64,000 bases of DNA from Faecalibacterium sp. UBA1762 (GTDB lineage Bacteria; Bacillota; Clostridia; Oscillospirales; Ruminococcaceae), in the NCBI GenBank assembly GCA_002314755.1, contig DCHC01000041.1:19171-83170 (forward strand), in the 5' to 3' direction. A program made the position numbers and the translations under genes. Numbering within the stretch: position 1 is the stretch's first letter; each line of letters starts with the position of its first letter. Shown one piece after another: positions 42,676 to 50,605 of the stretch. Below the pieces are notes generated by a model that was not told the origin of the DNA, searched no databases, and worked only from the letters and a program-made list of their open reading frames with translations.

Positions 42676-43405
42676 GTTGATTCGTGTAGACCATGTGTTT
42701 AAAGAGTACCGGAATGGTACCGTTAAGGCCTTGAACGATTGCAGCTTTACTGTAAAGAAAGGCGAGGTTGTCGCCATTATCGGGCCCTCCGGTTCCGGTA
42801 AATCCACCATGCTGCGCAGCCTGAATATGCTGGAAAGGCCTACATCGGGCTGTATCATTTTTGACGGCATAGACCTGGCCGACCCCTCGGTCGATATCGA
42901 TTTACACCGTCGCCGTATGGGAATGGTTTTTCAACATTTTAACCTTTTTCCTCACCGTACTGTCATGCAAAATATCACTATGGCCCCGATTCAGCTGAAG
43001 CTGATGACCAAGTCGAAAGCTGAGGCTATAGCCTCCGGCCTACTGGAGCGGATCGGGCTTGCCGACAAAGCCAATGAATACCCCTCCATGCTTTCCGGCG
43101 GTCAAAAACAGCGTATTGCCATTGTGCGTGCGCTTGCAATGAACCCTGAGGTCATGCTGTTTGATGAGCCCACCAGTGCCCTAGACCCTGAGATGGTCGG
43201 TGAAGTTTTAGATTTGATGAAAGGTCTTGCCGGGGATGGAATGACCATGGTTGTGGTCACCCACGAAATGGGTTTTGCTCGCGAGGTTGCCTCCCGGGTT
43301 CTGTTTATGGCTGACGGCCGCATTCTGGAGGAGGGTGCCCCCTCCGATATTTTTGATCACCCACAGGACCCCCGCCTGAAGGATTTTCTTTCTAAGGTTC
43401 TGTAA
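42656..43405 (+). CDS. Amino-acid ABC transporter ATP-binding protein (GlnQ type)
   Basis: ATPase of the amino-acid importer, 249 aa. Walker A GPSGSGKS (43-50), Q-loop FQHFNLFPH, signature LSGGQKQR, Walker B VMLFDEPTSALD and switch VTHEMGFA are complete and typical of the polar amino-acid subfamily. The start is GTG after AGAGGAG, within the end of the permease gene, which suggests translational coupling. A terminator follows. Confidence 0.96.
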   Translation: METNGLELIRVDHVFKEYRNGTVKALNDCSFTVKKGEVVAIIGPSGSGKSTMLRSLNMLERPTSGCIIFDGIDLADPSVDIDLHRRRMGMVFQHFNLFPHRTVMQNITMAPIQLKLMTKSKAEAIASGLLERIGLADKANEYPSMLSGGQKQRIAIVRALAMNPEVMLFDEPTSALDPEMVGEVLDLMKGLAGDGMTMVVVTHEMGFAREVASRVLFMADGRILEEGAPSDIFDHPQDPRLKDFLSKVL

Positions 43406-43409
43406 TAAC

Positions 43410-43447
43410 AAACCGGATGCCGATTAAATGACATCCGGTTTTTATTT
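43410..43447 (+). terminator. Terminator of the amino-acid ABC operon
   Basis: AAACCGGATG pairs with CATCCGGTTT, ending in TTTTTATTTC. Confidence 0.88.
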
Positions 43448-43562
43448 CATCTTTTTGTCCTTTTTACTATTTTGCAAATCGGTAAAACTACATCCTTTCA
43501 GTAGCCAGAAGGTTCATTTTGTATTTTCCCCTTGAAAAATGTCAAAAATATCAAAAACAAGC

Positions 43563-43593
43563 TTGACATTCCCCCTGGTGTAAGGTGTATAAC
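43563..43593 (+). promoter_or_regulatory. Promoter of the PspC-domain gene
   Basis: Perfect TTGACA (43563-43568) with TGTATA (43586-43591, 17-bp spacer) or TATAAC (43588-43593, 19-bp spacer) as -10. Confidence 0.65.
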
Positions 43594-43741
43594 ATAAACA
43601 CGCAGAAAGAAAATAGCTGTTATCTACCGTAAGAGAAATACATTACACAGCTCTTCTGTCCCAACCGATCTACCGTCTGTCCGCGGTTTGACTAACGGTT
43701 GCGTACCGCTCCCTGTTTTAGGGATAAGAGAGGATTCGATC
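43594..43741 (+). other. Long 5' leader of the PspC-domain gene
   Basis: About 140 nt separate the promoter from a 64-codon gene. The leader can form AGCTGT/ACAGCT (near 43615-43655) and contains other short GC-rich repeats (AACCG/CGGTT). I recognise no known riboswitch or regulatory RNA class. The region 43448-43562 upstream of the promoter holds nothing I can identify. Confidence 0.35.
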
Positions 43742-43936
43742 ATGGAAAAGAAAAAATTGTACCGTAGTTTTATCGACCGTAAGCTAACAGGTGTGTGCGG
43801 TGGAATCGCAGAATATTTTGGGTTGGATTCCACCTGGGTCCGCCTTGGCTTTGTTGTATTGTCCCTTGCGTATGGCGGCGGTCTGCTGGCTTACATCATT
43901 GCCAGCCTCATTATTCCGCAGGAGCCCACAGCTTAA
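43742..43936 (+). CDS. PspC domain-containing protein
   Basis: A 64-aa membrane protein that is nearly all PspC domain: RKLTGVCGGIAEYFGLDSTWV followed by one long hydrophobic segment and a PQEPTA end. In proteobacteria PspC belongs to the phage-shock envelope-stress response; in Firmicutes short stand-alone versions are common and little studied. The ATG at 43742 follows GAGAGGA. The hflKC genes for membrane quality control are close by, but on a separate transcript. Confidence 0.9.
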   Translation: MEKKKLYRSFIDRKLTGVCGGIAEYFGLDSTWVRLGFVVLSLAYGGGLLAYIIASLIIPQEPTA

Positions 43937-43954
43937 GATTTCCTTCATAAAGCA

Positions 43955-43996
43955 AAAAGGCTGCTGCAATGGTGATGACCCTTGCAGCAGTCTTTC
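43955..43996. terminator. Terminator between the PspC and SGNH hydrolase genes
   Basis: AAGGCTGCTGCAA (43957-43969) pairs with TTGCAGCAGTCTT (43982-43994). The T tract is better on the minus strand (CCTTTTTGC), so it mainly ends the hydrolase gene. Confidence 0.8.
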
Positions 43997-44007
43997 CGTA
44001 ACCGATT

Positions 44008-44661
44008 TTACAGCGCCCGTAAAAACTTCTCCAGTTTATCTGCCAGAATACGGTTACCCTCATCATTAGGGTGCAAACCATCCGGAAGATAGTTTTCCAT
44101 ATTACAGGGAATAGTCGGATTCATACCTGCCGTCGCGTACAAATCCAACACCGGAATACCATATGTCATACATACATGGCGAATGATTGCGCAATATCCT
44201 GCCAGATTGGTCTGGTTTCTTACGCCGTATTCGTTTACCAAACGGTTTTCCTCCAAACGATGCAACGGCGTCATAAAGACGATCTGACCGGCGGGGTAGT
44301 TTGCGATCAGCTCCTGGCATAGCAGGTGCATTGCCCCGTAAAAGGTATAGGGATCACGGCTGTCATCGTCGCCCAGTGCGGCATCCCCATGTCCATAGTC
44401 ATTGGTACCGCCGAATACAACCACAATATCTGCATCCTTATCCATCTGTTTGGCGCGGGCAACATAATCCCCGTCAAAGGAAGGAGTCGTGGACGGCACC
44501 GTCTGCCGTGCAATGCGTGTGCCACTTATGCCGTAGTTTCTGACAGTTGCGCCGGTCGCTGCAGCCAACAAATTGACATACTGATGCTCCGGACCGCTGG
44601 TACCAACACCCTCGGTAATGCTGTCACCCAATACATTTATTTTTTTACCCTTTAATTCCAT
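44008..44661 (-). CDS. SGNH/GDSL-family hydrolase
   Basis: Ser-Asp-His esterase/lipase-type hydrolase, 217 aa. Block I NVLGDSIT has nucleophile Ser14, block III GGTNDYG supplies the oxyanion Asn, and block V DGLHPN gives Asp194 and His197. No signal peptide, so it is probably cytoplasmic and may deacylate sugars or acyl thioesters. The start at 44661 follows AAAGGAT at a rather long spacing; ATG 44673 sits directly against that site, and the longest reading would run across the promoter. Confidence 0.88.
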   Translation of the reverse strand: MELKGKKINVLGDSITEGVGTSGPEHQYVNLLAAATGATVRNYGISGTRIARQTVPSTTPSFDGDYVARAKQMDKDADIVVVFGGTNDYGHGDAALGDDDSRDPYTFYGAMHLLCQELIANYPAGQIVFMTPLHRLEENRLVNEYGVRNQTNLAGYCAIIRHVCMTYGIPVLDLYATAGMNPTIPCNMENYLPDGLHPNDEGNRILADKLEKFLRAL

Positions 44662-44746
44662 TCGTCTGTTCATCCTTTGTCTGGTTTTCTTTTGCCGATT
44701 TCGGTCTGCCCGGGCATCCGTTCGGGCTAAACCGGAACGCTTTATC

Positions 44747-44775
44747 AGTGTAGTACAACCCCAAAGGATTGTCAA
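44747..44775 (-). promoter_or_regulatory. Sigma-A promoter for the SGNH hydrolase gene
   Basis: Minus strand perfect TTGACA (44775-44770), 17-bp spacer, TACACT (44752-44747). It abuts the hflK ribosome binding site on the other strand. Confidence 0.65.
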
Positions 44776-44797
44776 GAATATAGAAAGGATAATTTAT

Positions 44798-45736
44798 ATG
44801 CAACAAACCAAAAGAACATGTCCGCTGCGGATTGCGGTCACTATATTGCTGCTGATTCTGGTTGCAATCCTGATTCTTTCCGGTTTTTATTTCACCACCG
44901 AGGACCAGTATTCGGTGGTGACCACCCTGGGAAAGCCCTCAGTTGTGGAAAATTCCGGCCTGCACTTTACCGTACCCTTTCTACAACAACACACCATCAT
45001 TTCCAAGAATATACACGGTGTTTCCATCGGCTATGATAGCAACACCGATATCGGCATTGAATCGGAATCTGTAATGATCACAGTCGATTACAACTTTGTC
45101 GATGTGGATTTCTATGTGGAGTGGCGGGTAACCGACCCGGTCAAATACCTGTATGCCTCCAATGATCCGGAAGCTATTCTGAAAATGCTCAGTCAGAGTT
45201 ACATCCGCGATACCATCGGTCTGTATGATGTGGATTCTGTCATCACCACCGGAAAAACCGAAATCCAGAATGCCATTAAGGAAAAAATATCAGCCCGATT
45301 GGATAAAGAAGATCTAGGAATTGCCCTTGTAAACATTACCATTCAGGATGCTGAGCCCCCTACGCAGGAGGTTCAAGACGCTTTTAAAGCAGTAGAAACC
45401 GCCAAGCAGGGCGCAGAGACTGCCACCAACAACGCGGATAAATATTTTAACGAGGTCATTCCCGCTGCCAAAGCAGATGCCGATGAGGAAATCCGTCTTG
45501 CGGAGGCATACAAACAATCCCGCATCAATGACGCCACTGCTCAGGCCGAACGGTTCAGTGAATTGTTTGAGGAATACATCAAATATCCGGAGGTCACCAA
45601 ACAACGTCTGTTCTATGAGGCCATGGCGGATCTGCTGCCCGATTTGAAGGTTATTATCAAATCAAACGGTGACACGGTCAACACCTATATGCCGGTTGGC
45701 GAAGTTTCTGTCGCTGCCCTTGGTAATGAAGGTTGA
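44798..45736 (+). CDS. hflK: Protease modulator HflK (SPFH/band 7 family)
   Basis: Membrane-anchored SPFH protein that with HflC forms a cage around the FtsH protease in well-studied bacteria. 312 aa: one N-terminal helix (about 11-30), then the SPFH domain starting EDQYSVVTTLGKP, with GLHFTVPFLQ and VEWRVTDPVKYLY. A long Ala/Glu-rich coiled coil (about 195-270) follows, and the end is a short C-terminal segment. The ATG follows AGAAAGGA; the upstream reading frame through the divergent promoter is rejected. hflC starts 28 nt downstream. Confidence 0.92.
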   Translation: MQQTKRTCPLRIAVTILLLILVAILILSGFYFTTEDQYSVVTTLGKPSVVENSGLHFTVPFLQQHTIISKNIHGVSIGYDSNTDIGIESESVMITVDYNFVDVDFYVEWRVTDPVKYLYASNDPEAILKMLSQSYIRDTIGLYDVDSVITTGKTEIQNAIKEKISARLDKEDLGIALVNITIQDAEPPTQEVQDAFKAVETAKQGAETATNNADKYFNEVIPAAKADADEEIRLAEAYKQSRINDATAQAERFSELFEEYIKYPEVTKQRLFYEAMADLLPDLKVIIKSNGDTVNTYMPVGEVSVAALGNEG

Positions 45737-45764
45737 TTACGGCTTTACCGGAAAGGATATCAAC

Positions 45765-46724
45765 ATGGAATTTAACACCGATTCTAACCAGGCAACCTAT
45801 GCCACCCAGTCTCATTCCGCCTACTATTCCAAAATGCCCAAAACGCCCTTTTTTGACGGAAAAAAGCTTGGAAAGATTTTCAAATTGTTTGCGATTTTTC
45901 TGGCAGTTATTTTGCTGATCACCGGCAGTATCGTCATCACCTGCCCCAACGAATACAGTGTGATCAAGCAATTCGGCGCGGTGGTCCGCATTGTCGATCA
46001 ACCCGGCGCCACTCTGAAAATTCCCTTTGTACAAACCACCCAAACCATCCCCAATACTCTAATGCTATATGATTTGGCGGTTTCAGACGTCATCACCTCT
46101 GATAAAAAATCCATGATTGCCGATTGCTTTGTCACCTGGCGGGTCAGCGACCCCCACCGCTTTATCGAAAGTCTGTCCGCCAGTATCTCGGGGGCTGAGG
46201 TGCGTATTAATACAGTCGTTTACAATTCTCTAAAAACCACTATCTCCAGTATGAAACAGGAGGAAGTCATTTCCGGTCGTGACGGCCGTCTCGCCGAGGC
46301 AATTCTGGAAAATTGCGATGATGTTTTTACCCAGTACGGCATTGATATCACCGCTGTTGAAACCAAAACCCTGGATATGCCCGCCGAAAATAAGGCTGCT
46401 GTGTACGAGCGAATGATTTCCGAGCGGGGTAAAATTGCCGCCGAGTATACCGCAAACGGCGAATATGAGGCGCAGAAAACCCGTAACAATGCAGATAAAG
46501 AAGTCGCTATTCTCCGTTCTGAGGCGGAGGCTGAGGCAACCGTTCTGCGTGCTGAAGGCGATGCGGAATATATGCGCATTCTTGCAGACGCTTATAATAC
46601 CCCCGAGCGCAGCGAATTTTATACCTTTATGATATCTCTGGATGCTGCAAAGAAAGGTTTGACCGGCGATAATAAAACCTTGATTTTGGATGCAAGCTCT
46701 CCCATTGCCGAACTGTTCTATTAA
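45765..46724 (+). CDS. hflC: Protease modulator HflC (SPFH/band 7 family)
   Basis: Partner of HflK. 319 aa: a hydrophilic N-terminal extension of about 40 residues, longer than in the E. coli protein, then a transmembrane helix (about 42-63). The SPFH domain (NEYSVIKQFGAVVRI, TWRVSDPHRFI) and a charged coiled coil (about 215-285, EAEAEATVLRAEGDAEY) follow. AAAGGAT precedes the ATG. The pair forms a two-gene operon ended by a terminator. Confidence 0.92.
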   Translation: MEFNTDSNQATYATQSHSAYYSKMPKTPFFDGKKLGKIFKLFAIFLAVILLITGSIVITCPNEYSVIKQFGAVVRIVDQPGATLKIPFVQTTQTIPNTLMLYDLAVSDVITSDKKSMIADCFVTWRVSDPHRFIESLSASISGAEVRINTVVYNSLKTTISSMKQEEVISGRDGRLAEAILENCDDVFTQYGIDITAVETKTLDMPAENKAAVYERMISERGKIAAEYTANGEYEAQKTRNNADKEVAILRSEAEAEATVLRAEGDAEYMRILADAYNTPERSEFYTFMISLDAAKKGLTGDNKTLILDASSPIAELFY

Positions 46725-46730
46725 TCTTTT

Positions 46731-46773
46731 CCACCCGACAGGTTTTATTTCATGCCGGGTGGTTTTATTTTTT
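46731..46773 (+). terminator. Terminator of hflKC
   Basis: CCACCCG (46731-46737) pairs with CGGGTGG (46756-46762), followed by TTTTATTTTTTG. Confidence 0.75.
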
Positions 46774-46872
46774 GCTTTTTTCGAAAAAAACTGGTTTTTT
46801 TTCATCGAATAATTTATAATAGATGCAGTAATCTACCGCATACCTACACATAGATCGATAAGGAGATTATTT

Positions 46873-47757
46873 ATGGCCGAAGCCAAACACAAACGGCAGC
46901 CCGGCGAATTGAGAGACGCATGGCTGGTTACCGATGCCCCTGCGCTAAATAAGATGATGCCCTACATCATGCCCAACCGTGCAGACAATGAAGCCTATAT
47001 CAACTTGGATATTGATCTGCGGCCCCTGGATGTCTACCTTGCAAAATTGAATGCAAACTGCACACCGGATAATAAATACACCTATTTTCATCTGGTTTGT
47101 GCTGCTATCGGAAAAGTTTTTATTCTGCGGCCGCGGATGAATCGTTTTATCCGTAACAACCGTCTTTACCAGCGTAAAAAGGTTGATCTGGGATTTGTTG
47201 TCAAAAAGAAATTTGAGGATCAAAGCGAAGAGGGACTGGCCATGCTGGACTATACCCCCGAAACCACTTTGCAGGATTTTCATGATCATCTGATGCGGAT
47301 TATTCACCGTACCCGCAGCGAGGCCAAAAAAGATTCCGCAACGGATATTATGGATACTCTTTGCAAACTGCCTCATTTGATCCAAAAAATCATCGTCAAT
47401 ACGGTTCTGCTGCTGGATCGGCTTGGTATTGCACCGGCGTCACTAACCGAAGGCGACCCCAATCATGCGGCAATCTTTTTAAGCAATCTGGGCTCCATCG
47501 GGCTGCAATGCGGCTATCACCACCTGGTAAACTGGGGTACCAATTCCTGCTTTATCATTGTGGGCAAAACCCACCGAGTAATGACCTATGATGAAAACGG
47601 AAACGGTGATCTGCACATGGTGTTACCCCTGGGCATTACACTGGATGAGCGCATTGCCGACGGCTATTACTATGCAAAAACCGTAAAGCTGCTGGAGTAT
47701 CTGCTCAGTCATCCCGAGGAACTGGAAAAACCCGCAAATACGCCTGTGGTTTTTTGA
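46873..47757 (+). CDS. E2-like acyltransferase-fold protein lacking the catalytic histidine
   Basis: 294 aa, resembling the catalytic domain of dihydrolipoamide acyltransferases and chloramphenicol acetyltransferase, with no lipoyl or peripheral-subunit-binding domain. INLDIDLRPL, YTYFHLVCAAIGKVF and VDLGFVVKKKF match the E2 core, as do LSNLGSIGLQCGYHHL and IIVGKTHRV. Where E2 enzymes have DHRxxDG, this protein has DERIADG (258-264), so the base His is Glu259. Either the chemistry differs or the protein is a non-enzymatic homologue. AAGGAG precedes the ATG. It is monocistronic, with no E1 or E3 gene nearby. Confidence 0.72.
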   Translation: MAEAKHKRQPGELRDAWLVTDAPALNKMMPYIMPNRADNEAYINLDIDLRPLDVYLAKLNANCTPDNKYTYFHLVCAAIGKVFILRPRMNRFIRNNRLYQRKKVDLGFVVKKKFEDQSEEGLAMLDYTPETTLQDFHDHLMRIIHRTRSEAKKDSATDIMDTLCKLPHLIQKIIVNTVLLLDRLGIAPASLTEGDPNHAAIFLSNLGSIGLQCGYHHLVNWGTNSCFIIVGKTHRVMTYDENGNGDLHMVLPLGITLDERIADGYYYAKTVKLLEYLLSHPEELEKPANTPVVF

Positions 47758-47823
47758 CCCGCTCTGCTTATTTTTTATTAATAACCCTTTAGGATATTCC
47801 GCTTTTCAATGCTGCGCAAAACA

Positions 47824-47866
47824 AAAGGTGCAAATCCGCTTTATAAGGGGGCTTGCACCTTTGCTG
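47824..47866. terminator. Hairpin between the E2-like gene and the PHP phosphatase gene
   Basis: AAAGGTGCAA (47824-47833) pairs perfectly with TTGCACCTTT (47853-47862) across a 19-nt loop. The following T tract is short, so its strength as a terminator is uncertain. Confidence 0.45.
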
Positions 47867-47897
47867 CGCTATATTAACAAGAAAGAAGTCTTTGTTT

Positions 47898-48725
47898 ATG
47901 CCCCTGTATGATCTACACACCCATACCGAAAACAGTCTGGATAGCCATCAGCCTATTGCAGGGCTTTGCCATGCAGCAGTTGAACACGGCCTTGCCGGAA
48001 TTGCCGTGACCGACCACAGCGATACCCCCTTTATCCGCAGTACCAATTTACCTCAGCGCCTTTTGCACTGTATGGATCAGATTGAAGAGATGGCTCTACA
48101 GTACGGCGAAGCCCTGGAAATTTTGCGCGGTATAGAGCTGGGTGAACAAATTTGGGCAAAAAACGAGGCACAAGAGGTTTTGCAGCTGGCTGAATACGAT
48201 GTTGTACTTGGTTCCCAGCACGGTTTTTTGCGTGAGGGAAATGTCATCTATTATTCCGCCGAGAACTTTGACGGCGCACACTATACCGACCGACAGTTGG
48301 ATGCATTTTTACGCCGCTATCTGGAAAATGAACTGGAAACCGCCCAAACCGGTGACTATGATATCCTGACTCACCTTGACTGCCCCATGCGGTATATTAA
48401 CGGAAAATACAGGCGCAACCGCGATATTTTGCTGCACGCTGATTTGATTGAACAGATTTTGCAAACAGTGATCTTGCGTAACAAAACGCTGGAAGTAAAC
48501 ACTTCCGGACTATCCGGCGCCTGTGGGACACGGATGCCGCAGGATGCTATTCTGCGTCGTTATGTTGAACTTGGCGGTAATAAGATCAGCATCGGCAGCG
48601 ATGCTCATATCTGCACCGGTGTCGCTGTCGGCTTTGAGCAAACTGTCGCCCTTATCCAGCAGTACGGCATTACCGGCCAGACCGTTTACCGCCGTCGCAA
48701 ACCGATTTTTGTCCCCTTTGATTGA
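47898..48725 (+). CDS. PHP-domain phosphatase, histidinol-phosphatase (HisJ/HisK) family
   Basis: Metal-dependent phosphoesterase of 275 aa. The PHP motifs are DLHTHTENS (residues ~5-13), AVTDHSDT (~39), a Glu in RGIELGEQ, GSQHGF, LTHLDCPMRY and GSDAHICTGVAVGF near the C-terminus. This set fits the HisJ-type histidinol-phosphatase that makes histidinol in Firmicutes, but no other his gene is nearby, so another phosphoester substrate is possible. The ATG at 47898 has only a weak GAAAGAAG site. Confidence 0.82.
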   Translation: MPLYDLHTHTENSLDSHQPIAGLCHAAVEHGLAGIAVTDHSDTPFIRSTNLPQRLLHCMDQIEEMALQYGEALEILRGIELGEQIWAKNEAQEVLQLAEYDVVLGSQHGFLREGNVIYYSAENFDGAHYTDRQLDAFLRRYLENELETAQTGDYDILTHLDCPMRYINGKYRRNRDILLHADLIEQILQTVILRNKTLEVNTSGLSGACGTRMPQDAILRRYVELGGNKISIGSDAHICTGVAVGFEQTVALIQQYGITGQTVYRRRKPIFVPFD

Positions 48726-48736
48726 ATTTGAAAAGC

Positions 48737-48761
48737 AGTGTTTCAGACAGCAGAAAACACT
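48737..48761 (+). promoter_or_regulatory. Inverted repeat abutting the -35 of the rhamnosidase gene
   Basis: AGTGTTT (48737-48743) and AAACACT (48755-48761) are perfect 7-bp arms 11 bp apart. The second arm overlaps the first base of the -35. The placement suits an activator or repressor; a weak terminator for the upstream gene is the alternative, though no T tract follows. Confidence 0.4.
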
Positions 48762-48789
48762 TGCACTTTATACTGCCTTTTCTTATAAT
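48761..48789 (+). promoter_or_regulatory. Sigma-A promoter for the rhamnosidase-like gene
   Basis: TTGCAC (48761-48766), 17-bp spacer, perfect TATAAT (48784-48789), about 55 bp before the ATG. Confidence 0.7.
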
Positions 48790-48844
48790 AATATATAAGC
48801 GAATTTTCCCATTTTCAGTGAAGTAAAAAGGAAAGGATTTAAAC

Positions 48845-50539
48845 ATGAGTTTTTTAGAAACCGTACCCTTTCAGCAGAAAGAGGATCGTGTTAAGCAATT
48901 TGTAATGCCGCAGCGCATTATGCTGACCAACGGCCGGGTCAAAGGCGCTGCCAATCTGTTAAAAAAGAAGGACCTGCAGATTGACTTGAGCGAACCGGTC
49001 ACCACTGTTCTGAAAAACGGTGCCCGCCCTCGAAACAAAGCCGGTATTTTATTGGATTTCGGCTTTGAGTTCCACGGCGGTGTACGTATTTTGACCCACT
49101 GGTTGAAGGGTCAAAGTGTTAGCGCCGGCAATACCCTGCCCGGTGCCTATGTCAAGATCAGCTTTGGCGAGAGCGCCAGCGAAGCAATGAGCCAACTTGG
49201 CGACCGCGGCGCCTGTAACGATCACTCTCCCCGTTGCATTACGGTTGAGCTTGCCACCCTGTCTGATCTGGAGTTTGGCCAGTCCGGTTTCCGTTTTGTT
49301 TATTTGGAGCTGCAGACCCCCAATATGGAATGGGTGCTGAAGAGTGTTGTAGGTGCCTTTACCTACCGTGATTTGGAATACAAGGGCAGCTTTATCTGCA
49401 ACGATGAGAAGCTGAACCGCATTTTTGATGTTGCCGCATACACCTGCCATCTGAATATGCAAAACCTACTTTGGGACGGCATCAAGCGTGACCGCTTGGT
49501 TTGGGTCGGCGACACCCACCCTGAGATGATGACCATCCGCACCCTGTTTGGTCATGTGGATATGCTGGACGAAAGTCTGCGTTTTGCGAAAAATCATGCT
49601 CCGCTGCCTAATTTCATGAACGGTATGCCCAGCTACAGCCTGTGGTGGCTGCTGATTTTACATGACTACTATATGGCCACCGGTGACAAAAAGTTCCTGA
49701 ACGAAAACAAAAAATACGCAATGGCTTTGGCCCGCCACATGGCAAGCTTTATTCATGAGGATGGCACCCATGAACTGCCTACTTATTTTCTGGATTGGCC
49801 CACCTGCGAAACCCCTGCTGCCAAGCCCGGTGTGCACGGTCTGTTCATTCTTTCCATGCGTGCCTGTGCTGAGATGGCAAGCTGGTTTAAAGATGCTGAG
49901 GGGGAAGCTCTCTTTACCGCTCGTGCCGACGCAATGGCCAAACACTGCCCGGACTGTAACGGCGCAAAGCAGGCAATTGCCATGCAAACCTTGGCAGGCC
50001 TGCGGGATAAAAAGGCAATCGCAAAACAGCTGACCTCTGACGGCGCCAAGGGTATGTCCACCTTTATGAGCTATTATATCTTAAAGGCCATGAGCGAAGA
50101 GAATATGCCTGCCGCTTTGAATGTACTGCGTACCTATTACGGCGCTATGCTGGAGATGGGCGCAACCACTTTTTGGGAGGATTTCCATATCGAGTGGCTG
50201 GACAATGCCACCCCTATTGACGAGCTGGTTCCCGAAGGCAAGGACGATCTGCATGGCGATTTCGGCGATTTCTGCTACAAAGGTTTCCGTCACAGCTTGT
50301 GCCACGGCTGGTCCAGCGGTCCGGTTCCTTTCCTGGCAGAGCGGGTTTTGGGCATTAATATCGCTGCGCCCGGTTGCAAAAAGATTGTTCTGAAGCCCGA
50401 CCTTGGCGATCTGGAATGGGCAAAAGGTACCTTCCCCACCCCGTACGGTGTATTGACAGTCAGCCTGATGCGCAATGCTGACGGCACCGTTTCCACCGAA
50501 TTTACTGCGCCCAAGGGTGTAGAGGTCGTTTTGGGCTAA
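48845..50539 (+). CDS. Alpha-L-rhamnosidase-like glycoside hydrolase (GH78-type)
   Basis: Cytoplasmic protein of 564 aa. An N-terminal beta domain (about 1-180) leads into an alpha/alpha barrel (~180-490) that opens with the GH78 hallmark DGIKRDRLVWVGD (211-223), containing candidate catalytic acids. Further acidic residues follow in TTFWEDFHIEW. The C-terminal beta domain starts near GINIAAPGCKKIVLKP. It is shorter than classical GH78 enzymes and lacks the extra N-terminal carbohydrate-binding module. A strong AAAGGA site precedes the ATG. It probably releases rhamnose from imported glycosides, like the GH106-like protein at 37861. Confidence 0.85.
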   Translation: MSFLETVPFQQKEDRVKQFVMPQRIMLTNGRVKGAANLLKKKDLQIDLSEPVTTVLKNGARPRNKAGILLDFGFEFHGGVRILTHWLKGQSVSAGNTLPGAYVKISFGESASEAMSQLGDRGACNDHSPRCITVELATLSDLEFGQSGFRFVYLELQTPNMEWVLKSVVGAFTYRDLEYKGSFICNDEKLNRIFDVAAYTCHLNMQNLLWDGIKRDRLVWVGDTHPEMMTIRTLFGHVDMLDESLRFAKNHAPLPNFMNGMPSYSLWWLLILHDYYMATGDKKFLNENKKYAMALARHMASFIHEDGTHELPTYFLDWPTCETPAAKPGVHGLFILSMRACAEMASWFKDAEGEALFTARADAMAKHCPDCNGAKQAIAMQTLAGLRDKKAIAKQLTSDGAKGMSTFMSYYILKAMSEENMPAALNVLRTYYGAMLEMGATTFWEDFHIEWLDNATPIDELVPEGKDDLHGDFGDFCYKGFRHSLCHGWSSGPVPFLAERVLGINIAAPGCKKIVLKPDLGDLEWAKGTFPTPYGVLTVSLMRNADGTVSTEFTAPKGVEVVLG

Positions 50540-50570
50540 GTTTTACCGGTTACTCTGTTTCTCTGTAACA

Positions 50571-50602
50571 AAAAAGGCTTCCGCGCTGCGGAAGCCTTTT
50601 TT
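50571..50602. terminator. Bidirectional terminator between the rhamnosidase and DUF1461 genes
   Basis: GGCTTCCGC pairs with GCGGAAGCC around a 3-nt loop, with A/T tracts on both sides. Confidence 0.92.
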
Positions 50603-50605
50603 CTG

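Noticed and set aside
43594..43741. Known riboswitch before the PspC gene
   Set aside because: No conserved core of the common classes (TPP, SAM, cobalamin, glycine, purine, T-box) could be recognised by eye.
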